From an uncultured Prevotellaceae bacterium (GTDB lineage Bacteria; Bacteroidota; Bacteroidia; Bacteroidales; Bacteroidaceae): 64,000 nucleotides of DNA. Where the stretch lies: the NCBI GenBank assembly GCA_949295905.1, contig CASFNA010000012.1:1-64000 (forward strand), read 5' to 3'. Made by a program: the position numbers and the translations under genes. The notes beneath the pieces are model-generated. The model worked only from the letters and a program-made list of their open reading frames with translations. It was not told the origin of the DNA and ran no database searches. Positions 41,833-49,666 of the stretch are shown here, one piece after another. Position 1 is the first letter of the stretch. Each line of letters starts with the position of its first letter.

Positions 41833-42949
41833 ACGTCATGTGGTAGTTGAAGGCCAGTGCCGTAGGACCTACGCCGGCATCGTAGCTTGCCACGAAGGTG
41901 CCGTCTGCACGGTAGCGGTTTACGTAGCCGTCGGCGGCGTAGTCGGCGTAGCCGGTGTCGGGGCTTATCCTGTATGACGATATGTAGACGTCGCCGTTCA
42001 CGGGGTCAACGGCAATGGCCGCCGGGCTGTCCACGCCGTCGCCCGTGATGAACTGGCGTGTCTCGCCTGTCCGTGTGTCGTAGACGTAGTATGTCACGGT
42101 AGCGCCTTCTGCGCCGTATGCGGAGTTGATGTAGTACACGAGGCCGTTGCGCGCATCGGCTGCCATGAACGTAGCGTCGGCAAGCTTCTCTATCGTGCCG
42201 TTCTCTATCTTCCTGATGCCGGCGTCGTGCTGCGCCCAGTTGTCGTCGTACCATCCCGAGTCGAGCACGTACATGGCGCTGCCTACCGTGGCAATGCTTA
42301 CGGGGTTGGTTATCAGGGCGTCCTTATGGTCGGTCACGTTGCCCGTGGCAAGGTCTATTTCGGATATTGAAGGGTTCTTGTTCTGTCCCAAGTCGGAGTT
42401 TGCCACGTAAAGTTTGCCGTTGGCTACGGCCATCCCTTCCGGGTATGAGCCTGCCGCGTAACATGCGTTCATGGTGTAGTCTGTTGTGTCTATGGCTGCT
42501 ATGTAGCCGTCGAATGTCGATATGTAGACGTTTCCTCCGGCCGCCACAATGCGCCGTGGCTGCTTGCCCTTGTCGCTGCCCATCAGCGCGGCGGTGCTGA
42601 TTTGTTTGAGCACGTTCAGCTTGCGGCGGTCAACCACCCATACGCAGTAGTCCCCGTTCACCACGATGTACAGCTTGGAGCCGTACACGATGGCGTCGTT
42701 CGGTGTGTCGCCGAGTGCCATGTTGTTGTTTGCTTTGGCGAAAGCGTCCTGTAACGTGCCGCCGTCGTTGCCTATGAATGTAAGGCTGCCGGGTATGTTG
42801 CCCATGGTGCCGGCATTGACTACGAACACTCCTTCGCCTGCGTTGACTGGTGAAGGGTCGGGGCCGGGCGTGCCGTCGTCGCTGCACGCCGTAAACACTG
42901 AAACACTGATTGCCGCCATTGCGGCGATGGATAAAAGTTTTTTCATCAT
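41825..42949 (-). CDS. btuG: surface cobalamin-capture lipoprotein (BtuG-like, DUF5074 propeller)
   Basis: The 374-residue lipoprotein (MMKKLLSIAAMAAISVSVFTAC, Cys22) has repeated beta-propeller blades: EGVFVVNAGTMGNIPGSLTFI, KLYIVVNGDYCVWVVDRRKL, NVYISTFDGYIAAIDTTDY, KLYVANSDLGQ, AMYVLDSGWYDDNWAQHDAGIRKI, LVYYINSAYGAEGATVTYYVYD and DVYISSYRISPD. BtuG of gut Bacteroides is a surface propeller that binds B12 extremely tightly and caps BtuB. The identical position, directly after btuB (1-nt gap) behind a B12 riboswitch, supports the assignment. It lacks the extra domains seen in some DUF5074 proteins. Confidence 0.85.
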   Translation of the reverse strand: MMKKLLSIAAMAAISVSVFTACSDDGTPGPDPSPVNAGEGVFVVNAGTMGNIPGSLTFIGNDGGTLQDAFAKANNNMALGDTPNDAIVYGSKLYIVVNGDYCVWVVDRRKLNVLKQISTAALMGSDKGKQPRRIVAAGGNVYISTFDGYIAAIDTTDYTMNACYAAGSYPEGMAVANGKLYVANSDLGQNKNPSISEIDLATGNVTDHKDALITNPVSIATVGSAMYVLDSGWYDDNWAQHDAGIRKIENGTIEKLADATFMAADARNGLVYYINSAYGAEGATVTYYVYDTRTGETRQFITGDGVDSPAAIAVDPVNGDVYISSYRISPDTGYADYAADGYVNRYRADGTFVASYDAGVGPTALAFNYHMTYE

Positions 42950-42950
42950 T

Positions 42951-44945
42951 TTAGAATTTGTAGTTTATCGAGAATTGCCAGCTGCGCCCGGGCATGGGAT
43001 AGCGTGCCACAATCTCGTATTGTTTGTCAAACAGGTTCTTGATGTCGGCGCGCGTCTCGAGAGTACCTTGCCATATGCGCCATTGGCGGTAGGCCGTCAG
43101 CCCGAACTCGGCGTAGCCGGGCAGGTCGGTGCCTTCGTAGTGGTTGTTGTTGGCGTGCCGCTTGCTTACGGCATAGCCGTGTATTGAAACGTTGACCCAC
43201 GGGTTTTCGAAGCTAACCGTGGCACTTCCCTGGTGCTCAGGGGTATACGCCAGCTGGTAGCCGTAGTATTGGGAGCTTTTGCTTGTGCGGTTTTCGGCGC
43301 GCTGCCAGCCGTAATTGGCTGTACCCAAAAGCGTAAAGCGTGGGCTGAAATGGTGTTCTATCGTGGCTTCGGCCTCGATGCCGTGCCCGCATACCTTGCC
43401 CACGTTGATGTTGGTCCATATGAACATGTTGTAAGGCACGGCCACAATCTTGTCTTTCACGCGGTTGATGTAACCGTCTGCCGACAGCCTGAAATGTGAC
43501 GACTTTCCGTAAACGTGCCGACAGGCCATCCCCAGATTCACCTGGTCTGTGCTTTCTGGCAGCAGACTGGTGCTGCCGTAGTGGAAGTAGTACGACTCGT
43601 TGAACGTAGGTGCGCGGAATATGTTTTTGTACGACAGGCGCACGTACAGTTCTTCGTCCTCAAGCAGGCGGAAGGACATTGATGCCGATGGCGAAAGCCT
43701 GCGCACGTTGCGTGCTGCGCTGCCGGCTTTCGCCGCGTTGAAGTACATCGACCACAGCAAGCGCGCCATGACCGTAAGGCGTCCGCTCTTGTAACGCGCC
43801 GCGGCGGTTTGCAATATGGCGTGGCGCCGTGGGCGCGTGTCGGTGTCGAGGCTGCTGTTGAGGTTGTTGAATATATAGTCGGCCGAATAATCCAACGCCC
43901 ACGCTTTCGCCGGTGTGTATAGCAGACATGCCGATACGTATGCCTCGCGCTGCCAGTAGCTTGCGTCGTTGGCTCCGTCTTTGTAGGTCGCATCGGTATA
44001 TATGGACGATGCCCAGTTGTATTTTGCGGTGAACTTTGCCGATAGGTTGCGGCTGTTCCATACGCGGTACTGCGCTTGCGCGAAGAAGTTGCTCTCGTGT
44101 AGCCTCTCTCCGCTCATGTCGGTGTAGTACCTTACCTGTCCGGGCAGCCTGCGGTTGTTGTCATAATAATATATCTTGCCGTCGAGCCTGCCGTTGGTTC
44201 CGGTTTTCCATATGAAGCCGGTCTCGGCATGGACGGAGTTCATGCGGCTGTTGGTGCGCTTTTCACGCATCGTGGTGCCGCCGTTGCGCAGGGTGAAGGG
44301 ATAGTCGTTCTCGGCATAGACGTATTCGCCGGACATGGTGAACGCCATCCTGTCCGTGAAGTTGTGGCTGTAGCGCACGAACGGGCTTACGTAGCCGAAC
44401 GAGCCGAACTTTACCTGTGCCGTAACGTGTGGCCGCAAGTCGCCGGACGGCGGCTGCACGGTGTTGACAGACAGCATTGAGGCGAAGGCCGCGTTGCGCG
44501 CAGGGACGAATATGTCTTCATTGTCACTGATGGTCAACGCTATGCTCTCTGCGTTTTCGAGCGAATAGCGAGATACGTCTATTTCTCCTGTCTGGCAGTC
44601 GCTCAATGCCACTCCGTCATAACTTACGCCGGTATGTTGTGCTCCAAGCCCACGTACGGCAACGGTTTTCATGCCTCCGGCTCCGCCATAGTCACGCAAG
44701 GTTATTCCCGGCAGGCGGCGCAGGGCATCGGCCATATCGGCCACCCCGAGGCGCAGCATGTCGCGGCTGTCCAGCAGGCGCACGGGAGTGGTGGCGGCAG
44801 TACCGCCGGACCTTGCCTTGTCGGTCACTGTTACGCCTTCCAAAACGCCGTTATGCGCAATGCTGTCAGTGCGCTGCGCGAAGACCGCAGCCGAGACCGT
44901 GAGCATGGTCATGACTGCAAACTGTCTAAGAATGAAGCGTGTCAA
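42951..44945 (-). CDS. btuB: TonB-dependent vitamin B12 receptor
   Basis: The 664-residue receptor has a signal peptide (MTRFILRQFAVMTMLTVSAAVFAQ), a plug (GVTVTDKARSGG...DMLRLGVADMADALRRLPGITLRDYGGAGGMKTVAVRGLGAQHTGVSYDGVAL) and a 22-strand-size barrel ending RSWQFSINYKF. B12 specificity is inferred from the riboswitch and btuG/F/C. The start is a TTG at 44945; the alternative ATG at 44912 would remove the basic n-region of the signal peptide, so TTG is favoured though rare. It is the first gene of btuB-G-F-C. Confidence 0.9.
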   Translation of the reverse strand: MTRFILRQFAVMTMLTVSAAVFAQRTDSIAHNGVLEGVTVTDKARSGGTAATTPVRLLDSRDMLRLGVADMADALRRLPGITLRDYGGAGGMKTVAVRGLGAQHTGVSYDGVALSDCQTGEIDVSRYSLENAESIALTISDNEDIFVPARNAAFASMLSVNTVQPPSGDLRPHVTAQVKFGSFGYVSPFVRYSHNFTDRMAFTMSGEYVYAENDYPFTLRNGGTTMREKRTNSRMNSVHAETGFIWKTGTNGRLDGKIYYYDNNRRLPGQVRYYTDMSGERLHESNFFAQAQYRVWNSRNLSAKFTAKYNWASSIYTDATYKDGANDASYWQREAYVSACLLYTPAKAWALDYSADYIFNNLNSSLDTDTRPRRHAILQTAAARYKSGRLTVMARLLWSMYFNAAKAGSAARNVRRLSPSASMSFRLLEDEELYVRLSYKNIFRAPTFNESYYFHYGSTSLLPESTDQVNLGMACRHVYGKSSHFRLSADGYINRVKDKIVAVPYNMFIWTNINVGKVCGHGIEAEATIEHHFSPRFTLLGTANYGWQRAENRTSKSSQYYGYQLAYTPEHQGSATVSFENPWVNVSIHGYAVSKRHANNNHYEGTDLPGYAEFGLTAYRQWRIWQGTLETRADIKNLFDKQYEIVARYPMPGRSWQFSINYKF

Positions 44946-44962
44946 TACCGTATAAACGTAAT

Positions 44963-44984
44963 CACCGCCGTCCTCGAAGCGGTG
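44963..44984 (-). promoter_or_regulatory. hairpin between riboswitch and btuB start
   Basis: CACCGC (44963-44968) and GCGGTG (44979-44984) form a 6-bp stem with a 10-nt loop, 18 nt before the TTG start. It is a candidate expression platform acting on translation. There is no U-tract, so termination is unlikely here. Confidence 0.5.
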
Positions 44985-44993
44985 GATTATACA

Positions 44994-45170
44994 TTGCCGA
45001 CGGCAGGTCTTCTGACTTTGCTACCACAAGGACTGGCGGCCTTCCCGGCGTAAAAACTGTGCCAGTGGCCATATTTGCCTGTCCTGGTAACGGCGGCTCA
45101 CAGCAGCGGGACTGTACGGGATTTTCACCCGTTTCCCTTTTAATCACTAATGTGTGAACCAATCGGCGTA
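44994..45170 (-). ncRNA. cobalamin riboswitch
   Basis: The minus strand carries the AdoCbl-class landmarks in order: GGTTCACACATTAG, AAAAGGGAA-ACGGGTGAAAATCCCG, CCCGCTGCTGTGAGCC, GCCACTGG, GGGAAGGCC and the B12 box GTCAGAAGACCTGCC. It precedes btuB and should shut off the operon when cobalamin is abundant. About 45 extra bases upstream contain a direct repeat of CGCACCGGCA (near 45181-45218) outside the canonical aptamer. Confidence 0.95.
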
Positions 45171-45239
45171 TGCAGGGATAATGCCGGTGCGCGCGATGCA
45201 ACTTCGATTGCCGGTGCGTGATATGCGGATTATCTATTG

Positions 45240-45270
45240 CAAAGGTATATAAAAATACTGTACGGGCAAA
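45240..45270 (-). promoter_or_regulatory. promoter of the btuB operon
   Basis: Minus-strand TTTG (45270 to 45267), 19 nt, TACCTTTG (45247 to 45240), giving a leader of about 290 nt that holds the riboswitch. Confidence 0.8.
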
Positions 45271-45436
45271 ACAAAAATATGGAAATTAGATGATAATCAT
45301 ATGTGACGCGCCAACGGGAAGTATGTCTGTAGCTGCTACATTCGTTAAAAATAGCCGCCAGAAAACCTTGTTCGGGCGGCTTATGGATTAGTTGTATTTG
45401 ACTTTTCTGTAAGTTGTTGATGCTCTGTGTGATACA

Positions 45437-45515
45437 AAACGTCGTCTTTTGTATGTCAAGATGTGGTTTTTTGCAATATGACTGATAACCTTTTGGAGCG
45501 CAAAAGACCAAACTG
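45437..45515 (+). repeat. 22-bp phased palindrome array F (4 units, decayed)
   Basis: Units start at 45437 (AAACGTCGTCTTT), 45459 (AGATGTGGTTTTT), 45481 (ACTGATAACCTTT) and 45503 (AAAGACCAAACTG). The sequences are divergent but the 22-bp register is intact. Otherwise 45271-45575 contains nothing I can support. Confidence 0.55.
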
Positions 45516-45575
45516 TGTGTAATCGTTGATAGTAAAACCGCTGTGGAATGTAATTTGACTTATGTTGCGGTTGTT

Positions 45576-45621
45576 AAATTCCGTATGGCGGTCACACAGC
45601 TTGTGGCACCATACGGAATTT
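45576..45621 (-). terminator. hairpin downstream of the acidic-tail gene
   Basis: AAATTCCGTATGG (45576-45588) and CCATACGGAATTT (45609-45621) are a perfect 13-bp inverted repeat; the minus-strand tail has only a short T run, so termination is likely but not certain. Confidence 0.7.
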
Positions 45622-45634
45622 GCTTGTTTGTTTT

Positions 45635-46447
45635 TCAGTATTCGTCATCGTCGGCGACGTCTTCTGCGAGTTCAAGGTCTTCAGGATTTTCCTCGATGGT
45701 TGTGCGATAGCTTTCCTCGGTGAGCTTGTCGTCGTCAAAGGTGTCGTCATCGTCATCGTCCTGTCTGTCGAACTTGTCGTCGTCAATGTCGTCTGGCAGG
45801 TCCTCGTCACTGTCTTCGTCGCCGTAGCGGTCCTTTCCGTCCTGTCCGAACTTGAGGCGGGGCTTCTCCGTTTCGGGCTTCAGTTTGGCGAAGATGGCCT
45901 CCACCCACGCGCCTTTGGCTATTTCGAGCACGGCATATCCGTCGGCCACTTTCTTCTCGTACATGCCGCCGGGCTTATGCAGGCGGTCTTTGGGCAGTGT
46001 TGTTGTACTGATGTCGAATCCGCTCTGTATGATGTCCTGTATGCTCTGCGATAGTGAATCCCATCCGCCGCCGAAGTTGCGGTCGATAACTTCCATCAGC
46101 TTTTCGGCAGTGATGTGGCGTATGTTCTCATATGTAAGGTCGGTGACACGCATTATGGGGCGCTTTTTTATGGCGACCTTGCCTTCCTGGCCGTCGGTAG
46201 TGCGCACTGGGCCGACCTTATAGCCTCGGTCTTCGTATTTCCTGATTACTTCGGGGCGGTCGACCTTGATGTCTTCCATGTCGAAGGCGCTTTTTATTAT
46301 GTCTATGTAGTGTCTGTAGTTTTCCTTTATGTCGGCATCTTTTTCGGCGGCCTCGAGCATACGGAATATGTCGCTCTCCTGTACGTCCCAAATGTTGCTC
46401 TTGTTGAGCGTTTTCAGTGTAAGTGATTTCTTGTCGATACTCTTCAT
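45635..46447 (-). CDS. conserved hypothetical protein with long acidic tail
   Basis: I do not recognise this 270-residue soluble protein. The N-terminal two thirds look folded: KKSLTLKTLNKSNIWDVQESDIFRMLEAAEKDADIKENYRHYIDIIKSAFD, then VAIKKRPIMRVTDLTYENIRHITAEKLMEVIDRNFGGGWDSLSQSIQDIIQSGFD. The final ~63 residues are dominated by Asp and Glu (PDDIDDDKFDRQDDDDDD and similar). No signal peptide or membrane segment is present. It lies 31 nt after the nitrilase gene on the same strand, so co-transcription is plausible. The acidic tail could mimic nucleic acid or bind basic partners (inference). Confidence 0.7.
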   Translation of the reverse strand: MKSIDKKSLTLKTLNKSNIWDVQESDIFRMLEAAEKDADIKENYRHYIDIIKSAFDMEDIKVDRPEVIRKYEDRGYKVGPVRTTDGQEGKVAIKKRPIMRVTDLTYENIRHITAEKLMEVIDRNFGGGWDSLSQSIQDIIQSGFDISTTTLPKDRLHKPGGMYEKKVADGYAVLEIAKGAWVEAIFAKLKPETEKPRLKFGQDGKDRYGDEDSDEDLPDDIDDDKFDRQDDDDDDTFDDDKLTEESYRTTIEENPEDLELAEDVADDDEY

Positions 46448-46478
46448 ACGTCGGATATATTAAGTGTTCTTGTTCTTG

Positions 46479-47234
46479 TCAAAATATTTTGTCCCGGTCT
46501 TCAAGTACGGGGAATTTTCTTCTGAATGTGCGTAGGGCTTCGATGTCTATGTCGGCGGTTACTGTTTGTGGCCTTTGCCCCTCTGCCTGTGCCACTGAAC
46601 GTCCCTTTGCATCGATAATGGCACTGCCTCCTGCGTAGCGGCAGTTGGGGTCGTTGCCCGTCCGGTTTGCGGCGATGACGTAGCACTGGTTTTCTATGGC
46701 GCGCGCCCTTATGAGCGTGTCCCATGCGTATTGGCGGCTCTCGGGCCAGTTGGCCGTTAGTATTATGGCATCGTAGTCGCCACGATATCGTGCCCATACG
46801 GGAAAGCGCAGGTCATAGCATGTGAGCAGCAGGAACCTTATGCCCTTGTATTCGGTCACGACCCTTCGGTTGCCAGGTGTGTATTGCCTGTTTTCGCCGC
46901 CATAGGTGAACAGGTGATGCTTGTCGTAGTGGACGGACGTACCGTCGGGCTGTACGAAGTATAGCCTGTTGCGCAGGGTACCGTCGGATGCCCGGGCCGC
47001 CAGACTGCCGCATACGGCATCATGGCGTGTAGTGGCAGTGTGCCTCATCCAATCCAAAGGCTCGCGGCCGTGCGCGGATGGGGCTCCGAAGCCTGTGGCC
47101 CACATTTCAGGCAGTACGTACAGGTCGGACTTTGGGGCGCTGTTGAGCAGTGCTTCCGCTGAAATGATGTTTTCTTCAGGACTGTCCCACTTGATGTCGG
47201 TCTGTACAATCGTTATTCTCACGTTTTGCGGCAT
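46479..47234 (-). CDS. nitrilase-superfamily amidase (omega-amidase/YafV-like)
   Basis: This 251-residue enzyme has the nitrilase triad: Glu43 (VLPEMWATGF), Lys in YDKHHLFTYGGE and Cys in LLTCYDLRFPVWAR. The pattern around Cys matches omega-amidases, which hydrolyse 2-oxoglutaramate or 2-oxosuccinamate formed by glutamine transaminases. Exact substrate is inferred. It is divergent from rarA with interleaved promoters. Confidence 0.9.
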   Translation of the reverse strand: MPQNVRITIVQTDIKWDSPEENIISAEALLNSAPKSDLYVLPEMWATGFGAPSAHGREPLDWMRHTATTRHDAVCGSLAARASDGTLRNRLYFVQPDGTSVHYDKHHLFTYGGENRQYTPGNRRVVTEYKGIRFLLLTCYDLRFPVWARYRGDYDAIILTANWPESRQYAWDTLIRARAIENQCYVIAANRTGNDPNCRYAGGSAIIDAKGRSVAQAEGQRPQTVTADIDIEALRTFRRKFPVLEDRDKIF

Positions 47235-47254
47235 TCAGGTTATTATGGGTGTTG

Positions 47255-47284
47255 CAAAAGTAATACATTATCCGTTAACGGCAA
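47255..47284 (-). promoter_or_regulatory. promoter of the amidase gene
   Basis: Minus-strand TTG (47284 to 47282), 19 nt, TACTTTTG (47262 to 47255), 20 nt before the start codon. Confidence 0.7.
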
Positions 47285-47301
47285 GTTTTTGAGTGATAAT
47301 T

Positions 47302-47332
47302 TTTGCCTGATGCGATATATTTCTTACTTTTG
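47302..47332 (+). promoter_or_regulatory. promoter of rarA
   Basis: TTTG (47302-47305), 19 nt, TACTTTTG (47325-47332). The ATG at 47343 is only 10 nt beyond the -7 box. Confidence 0.78.
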
Positions 47333-47342
47333 CAATATAATT

Positions 47343-48626
47343 ATGGTAAGACCTTTGGCAGAAAGACTGAGGCCGAAGACGCTTGACGAGTATATCGGGC
47401 AGAAGCATCTTGTAGGCAAGGGCGCCGTCCTACGAAGCATGATAGAGTCGGGTAGGGTGGTGTCGTTCATCTTATGGGGACCGCCGGGCGTAGGCAAGAC
47501 AACGCTGGCACTCATTGTAGCCAATCAGTTGAATGTGCCGTTTTACACGCTCAGCGCTGTGTCGAGCGGTGTGAAGGAGGTACGCGAGGTGATAGACAAG
47601 GCCCGGCATTCGGGCTTCTTCAACAGAAATGCGCCGATTCTTTTCATCGATGAGATACACCGTTTCAGCAAAAGTCAGCAAGACTCGTTGCTGGCGGCGG
47701 TGGAACAGGGTGTTGTGACGCTCATCGGAGCTACGACGGAGAACCCGTCGTTCGAGGTCATCAGGCCGTTGCTGTCGCGGTGCCAGCTGTATGTGCTGAA
47801 ACCGCTTGACAAGGAAGACCTGTTGGAGCTATTACACCGCGCCATAACTGAAGACACCGAACTCAAGAAGCTTGAAATACGCCTGAAAGAAACAGGGGCG
47901 ATGTTGCGGTACAGCGGCGGCGACGCGCGGAAGTTGCTTAATATACTTGAACTTGTGGTAAGTGCGGCCGGCGGCGGTGCGGTGGAAGTGACGGACGAAA
48001 GAGTGGTGGCGTGTCTTCAGCAGAATCCTTTGGCATACGACAAGGATGGCGACATGCACTATGACATCATTTCGGCGTTCATAAAGAGCATACGTGGCTC
48101 CGACCCCGATGCGGCCTTATATTGGCTGGCGCGCATGATAGAGGGCGGCGAGGATCCGAAGTTCATCGCAAGGAGGCTGGTTATAAGTGCGGCCGAGGAC
48201 GTGGGGTTAGCCAATCCTAATGCGCTGTTGTTGGCAAACGCAGCATTTGATGCCGTGAGTAAGATAGGATGGCCCGAGGGACGGATACCATTGGCCGAGG
48301 CCACAGTGTACCTTGCCACGAGTGCCAAGAGCAATTCGGCATATAACGGCATAGCCGAGGCTCTGAGTTTGGTGAAGAAGACAGGTAACCTGCCCGTGCC
48401 ACTGCACCTGCGTAATGCACCGACAAAGTTGATGGCCGACCTTGGTTATCATGACGGATATAAGTATGCACACGATTATGAGGGTAACTTTGTAGTGCAG
48501 CAGTACCTGCCAGATGACGTGCAGGGCGAGCGGATTTGGCGCGCCCAACATTCGCCGGCTGAGGAGAAGATGTACCAGCGGATGATTGCCTGCTGGGGTG
48601 AAAGGTACAAGGATAATGAAAAGTGA
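47343..48626 (+). CDS. rarA: replication-associated recombination AAA+ ATPase RarA
   Basis: RarA (MgsA) is a clamp-loader-like AAA+ ATPase acting at stalled forks. The 427-residue product begins MVRPLAERLRPKTLDEYIGQKHLVG, with Walker A LWGPPGVGKTTLA, Walker B PILFIDEIHRFSKSQQD, sensor 1 LIGATTENPSFEV, and the C-terminal tetramerisation part (DPDAALYWLARMIEGGEDPKFIARRLVISAAEDVGLANP; GYKYAHDYEG). The ATG at 47343 is fixed by the promoter: the longer open frame starts upstream of the -7 box. The mRNA leader is only a few nt. Its stop codon lies inside the left arm of an inverted repeat. Confidence 0.95.
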   Translation: MVRPLAERLRPKTLDEYIGQKHLVGKGAVLRSMIESGRVVSFILWGPPGVGKTTLALIVANQLNVPFYTLSAVSSGVKEVREVIDKARHSGFFNRNAPILFIDEIHRFSKSQQDSLLAAVEQGVVTLIGATTENPSFEVIRPLLSRCQLYVLKPLDKEDLLELLHRAITEDTELKKLEIRLKETGAMLRYSGGDARKLLNILELVVSAAGGGAVEVTDERVVACLQQNPLAYDKDGDMHYDIISAFIKSIRGSDPDAALYWLARMIEGGEDPKFIARRLVISAAEDVGLANPNALLLANAAFDAVSKIGWPEGRIPLAEATVYLATSAKSNSAYNGIAEALSLVKKTGNLPVPLHLRNAPTKLMADLGYHDGYKYAHDYEGNFVVQQYLPDDVQGERIWRAQHSPAEEKMYQRMIACWGERYKDNEK

Positions 48627-48696
48627 AAAAAGAAAAGTGGAAAATCCAAATGTATCACAGAGTAATGGATTTTTCACTTTCACTTTTACTTCACTT
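48619..48696. repeat. AT-rich inverted repeat after rarA (second copy)
   Basis: Left arm AAAGTGAAAAAAG...GAAAATCCAA (48619-48649) imperfectly mirrors TGGATTTTTCACTTTC...TTCACTT (48666-48696). It is related to the element at 35958-36057 and again overlaps a stop codon. Confidence 0.7.
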
Positions 48697-48709
48697 AAAA
48701 ATTAAAAAT

Positions 48710-49666
48710 ATGAAAATAGTTGTTTTAGACGGATACAGCGTCAATCCCGGCGATTTGTCGTGGAATGCGCTTGGAGAATTGGGTGAATTGACTGTATATG
48801 ACAGGACGGATGCCTGTGAGGTGGTAAGCCGTGCTCAAGGTGCGGATGTTGTCTTGACAAACAAAGTGGTAATATCCGATGAAGTCATGGAGCGTCTTGC
48901 CGGTTTGAAGTATATCGGCGTGCTTGCCACGGGATATAATGTGGTGGATGTCGATGCTGCATCACGCCGGGGAATTGTGGTGACAAACGTTCCGGCCTAC
49001 AGTACGGATAGTGTAGTGCAGATGACATTTGCGCACATATTGAACATGACCAACCGTGTTGCGCATTATGCACGGGAGAACAGTGAAGGCAAGTGGAGCG
49101 CGGCTGCCGATTTTTGTTATTGGGACACCCCGTTGGAAGAGTTGGCAGGAATGACGCTCGGCATTGTTGGGCTTGGCAATATAGGATACAAGGTGGCTTG
49201 TATCGCTCACGGGTTTGGTATGGATGTTTTTGCCTGTACGAGCAAGAATTCAGCCGACCTGCCTTCTTGGATACAGAAGACAACGTTCAAGGGTTTGCTC
49301 GGCATAAGCGATATACTTACACTTCATTGTCCTTTGACGGCGGATACGCATGAGATGATAAACAAGGAGACGCTTGGCCTGATGAAGCGTGGTGCCTTGC
49401 TTGTTAATACAGGGCGTGGCGCCCTTGTCAACGAGTCTGATGTGGCTAAGGCTCTTGCAGGAGGCCAGCTTGGAGGATATGGTGCAGATGTTATGTTGCA
49501 GGAGCCTCCGGCGGCAGACAATCCATTGCTGTATGCGCCAAATGCTTATTTGACTCCACACATAGCATGGGCTACGGCTGCGGCTCGCAAGCGGCTGATG
49601 GCCGTTGCCGTTGCCAACGTCAAGGCGTTTGTCGAAGGACTGCCGGTTAACGTAGTAAGCAGATGA
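48710..49666 (+). CDS. D-2-hydroxyacid dehydrogenase family protein
   Basis: The 318-residue NAD-dependent enzyme has the dinucleotide motif TLGIVGLGNIGYKV, the active-site Arg in LLVNTGRGALVNESDV and the catalytic His in YLTPHIAWAT. Glu lies in VMLQEPPAADNPLL, slightly different from the common DVxxxEP. This resembles glycerate or hydroxypyruvate-type reductases; the substrate is not determined. ATG at 48710 is used because the longer frame reads through the inverted repeat. It overlaps the channel gene (ATGA). Confidence 0.88.
   Translation: MKIVVLDGYSVNPGDLSWNALGELGELTVYDRTDACEVVSRAQGADVVLTNKVVISDEVMERLAGLKYIGVLATGYNVVDVDAASRRGIVVTNVPAYSTDSVVQMTFAHILNMTNRVAHYARENSEGKWSAAADFCYWDTPLEELAGMTLGIVGLGNIGYKVACIAHGFGMDVFACTSKNSADLPSWIQKTTFKGLLGISDILTLHCPLTADTHEMINKETLGLMKRGALLVNTGRGALVNESDVAKALAGGQLGGYGADVMLQEPPAADNPLLYAPNAYLTPHIAWATAAARKRLMAVAVANVKAFVEGLPVNVVSR

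Noticed and set aside
47226-47342. 39-residue N-terminal extension of RarA
   Set aside because: It begins upstream of the rarA -7 box at 47325-47332 and does not resemble RarA; ATG 47343 fits the family start.
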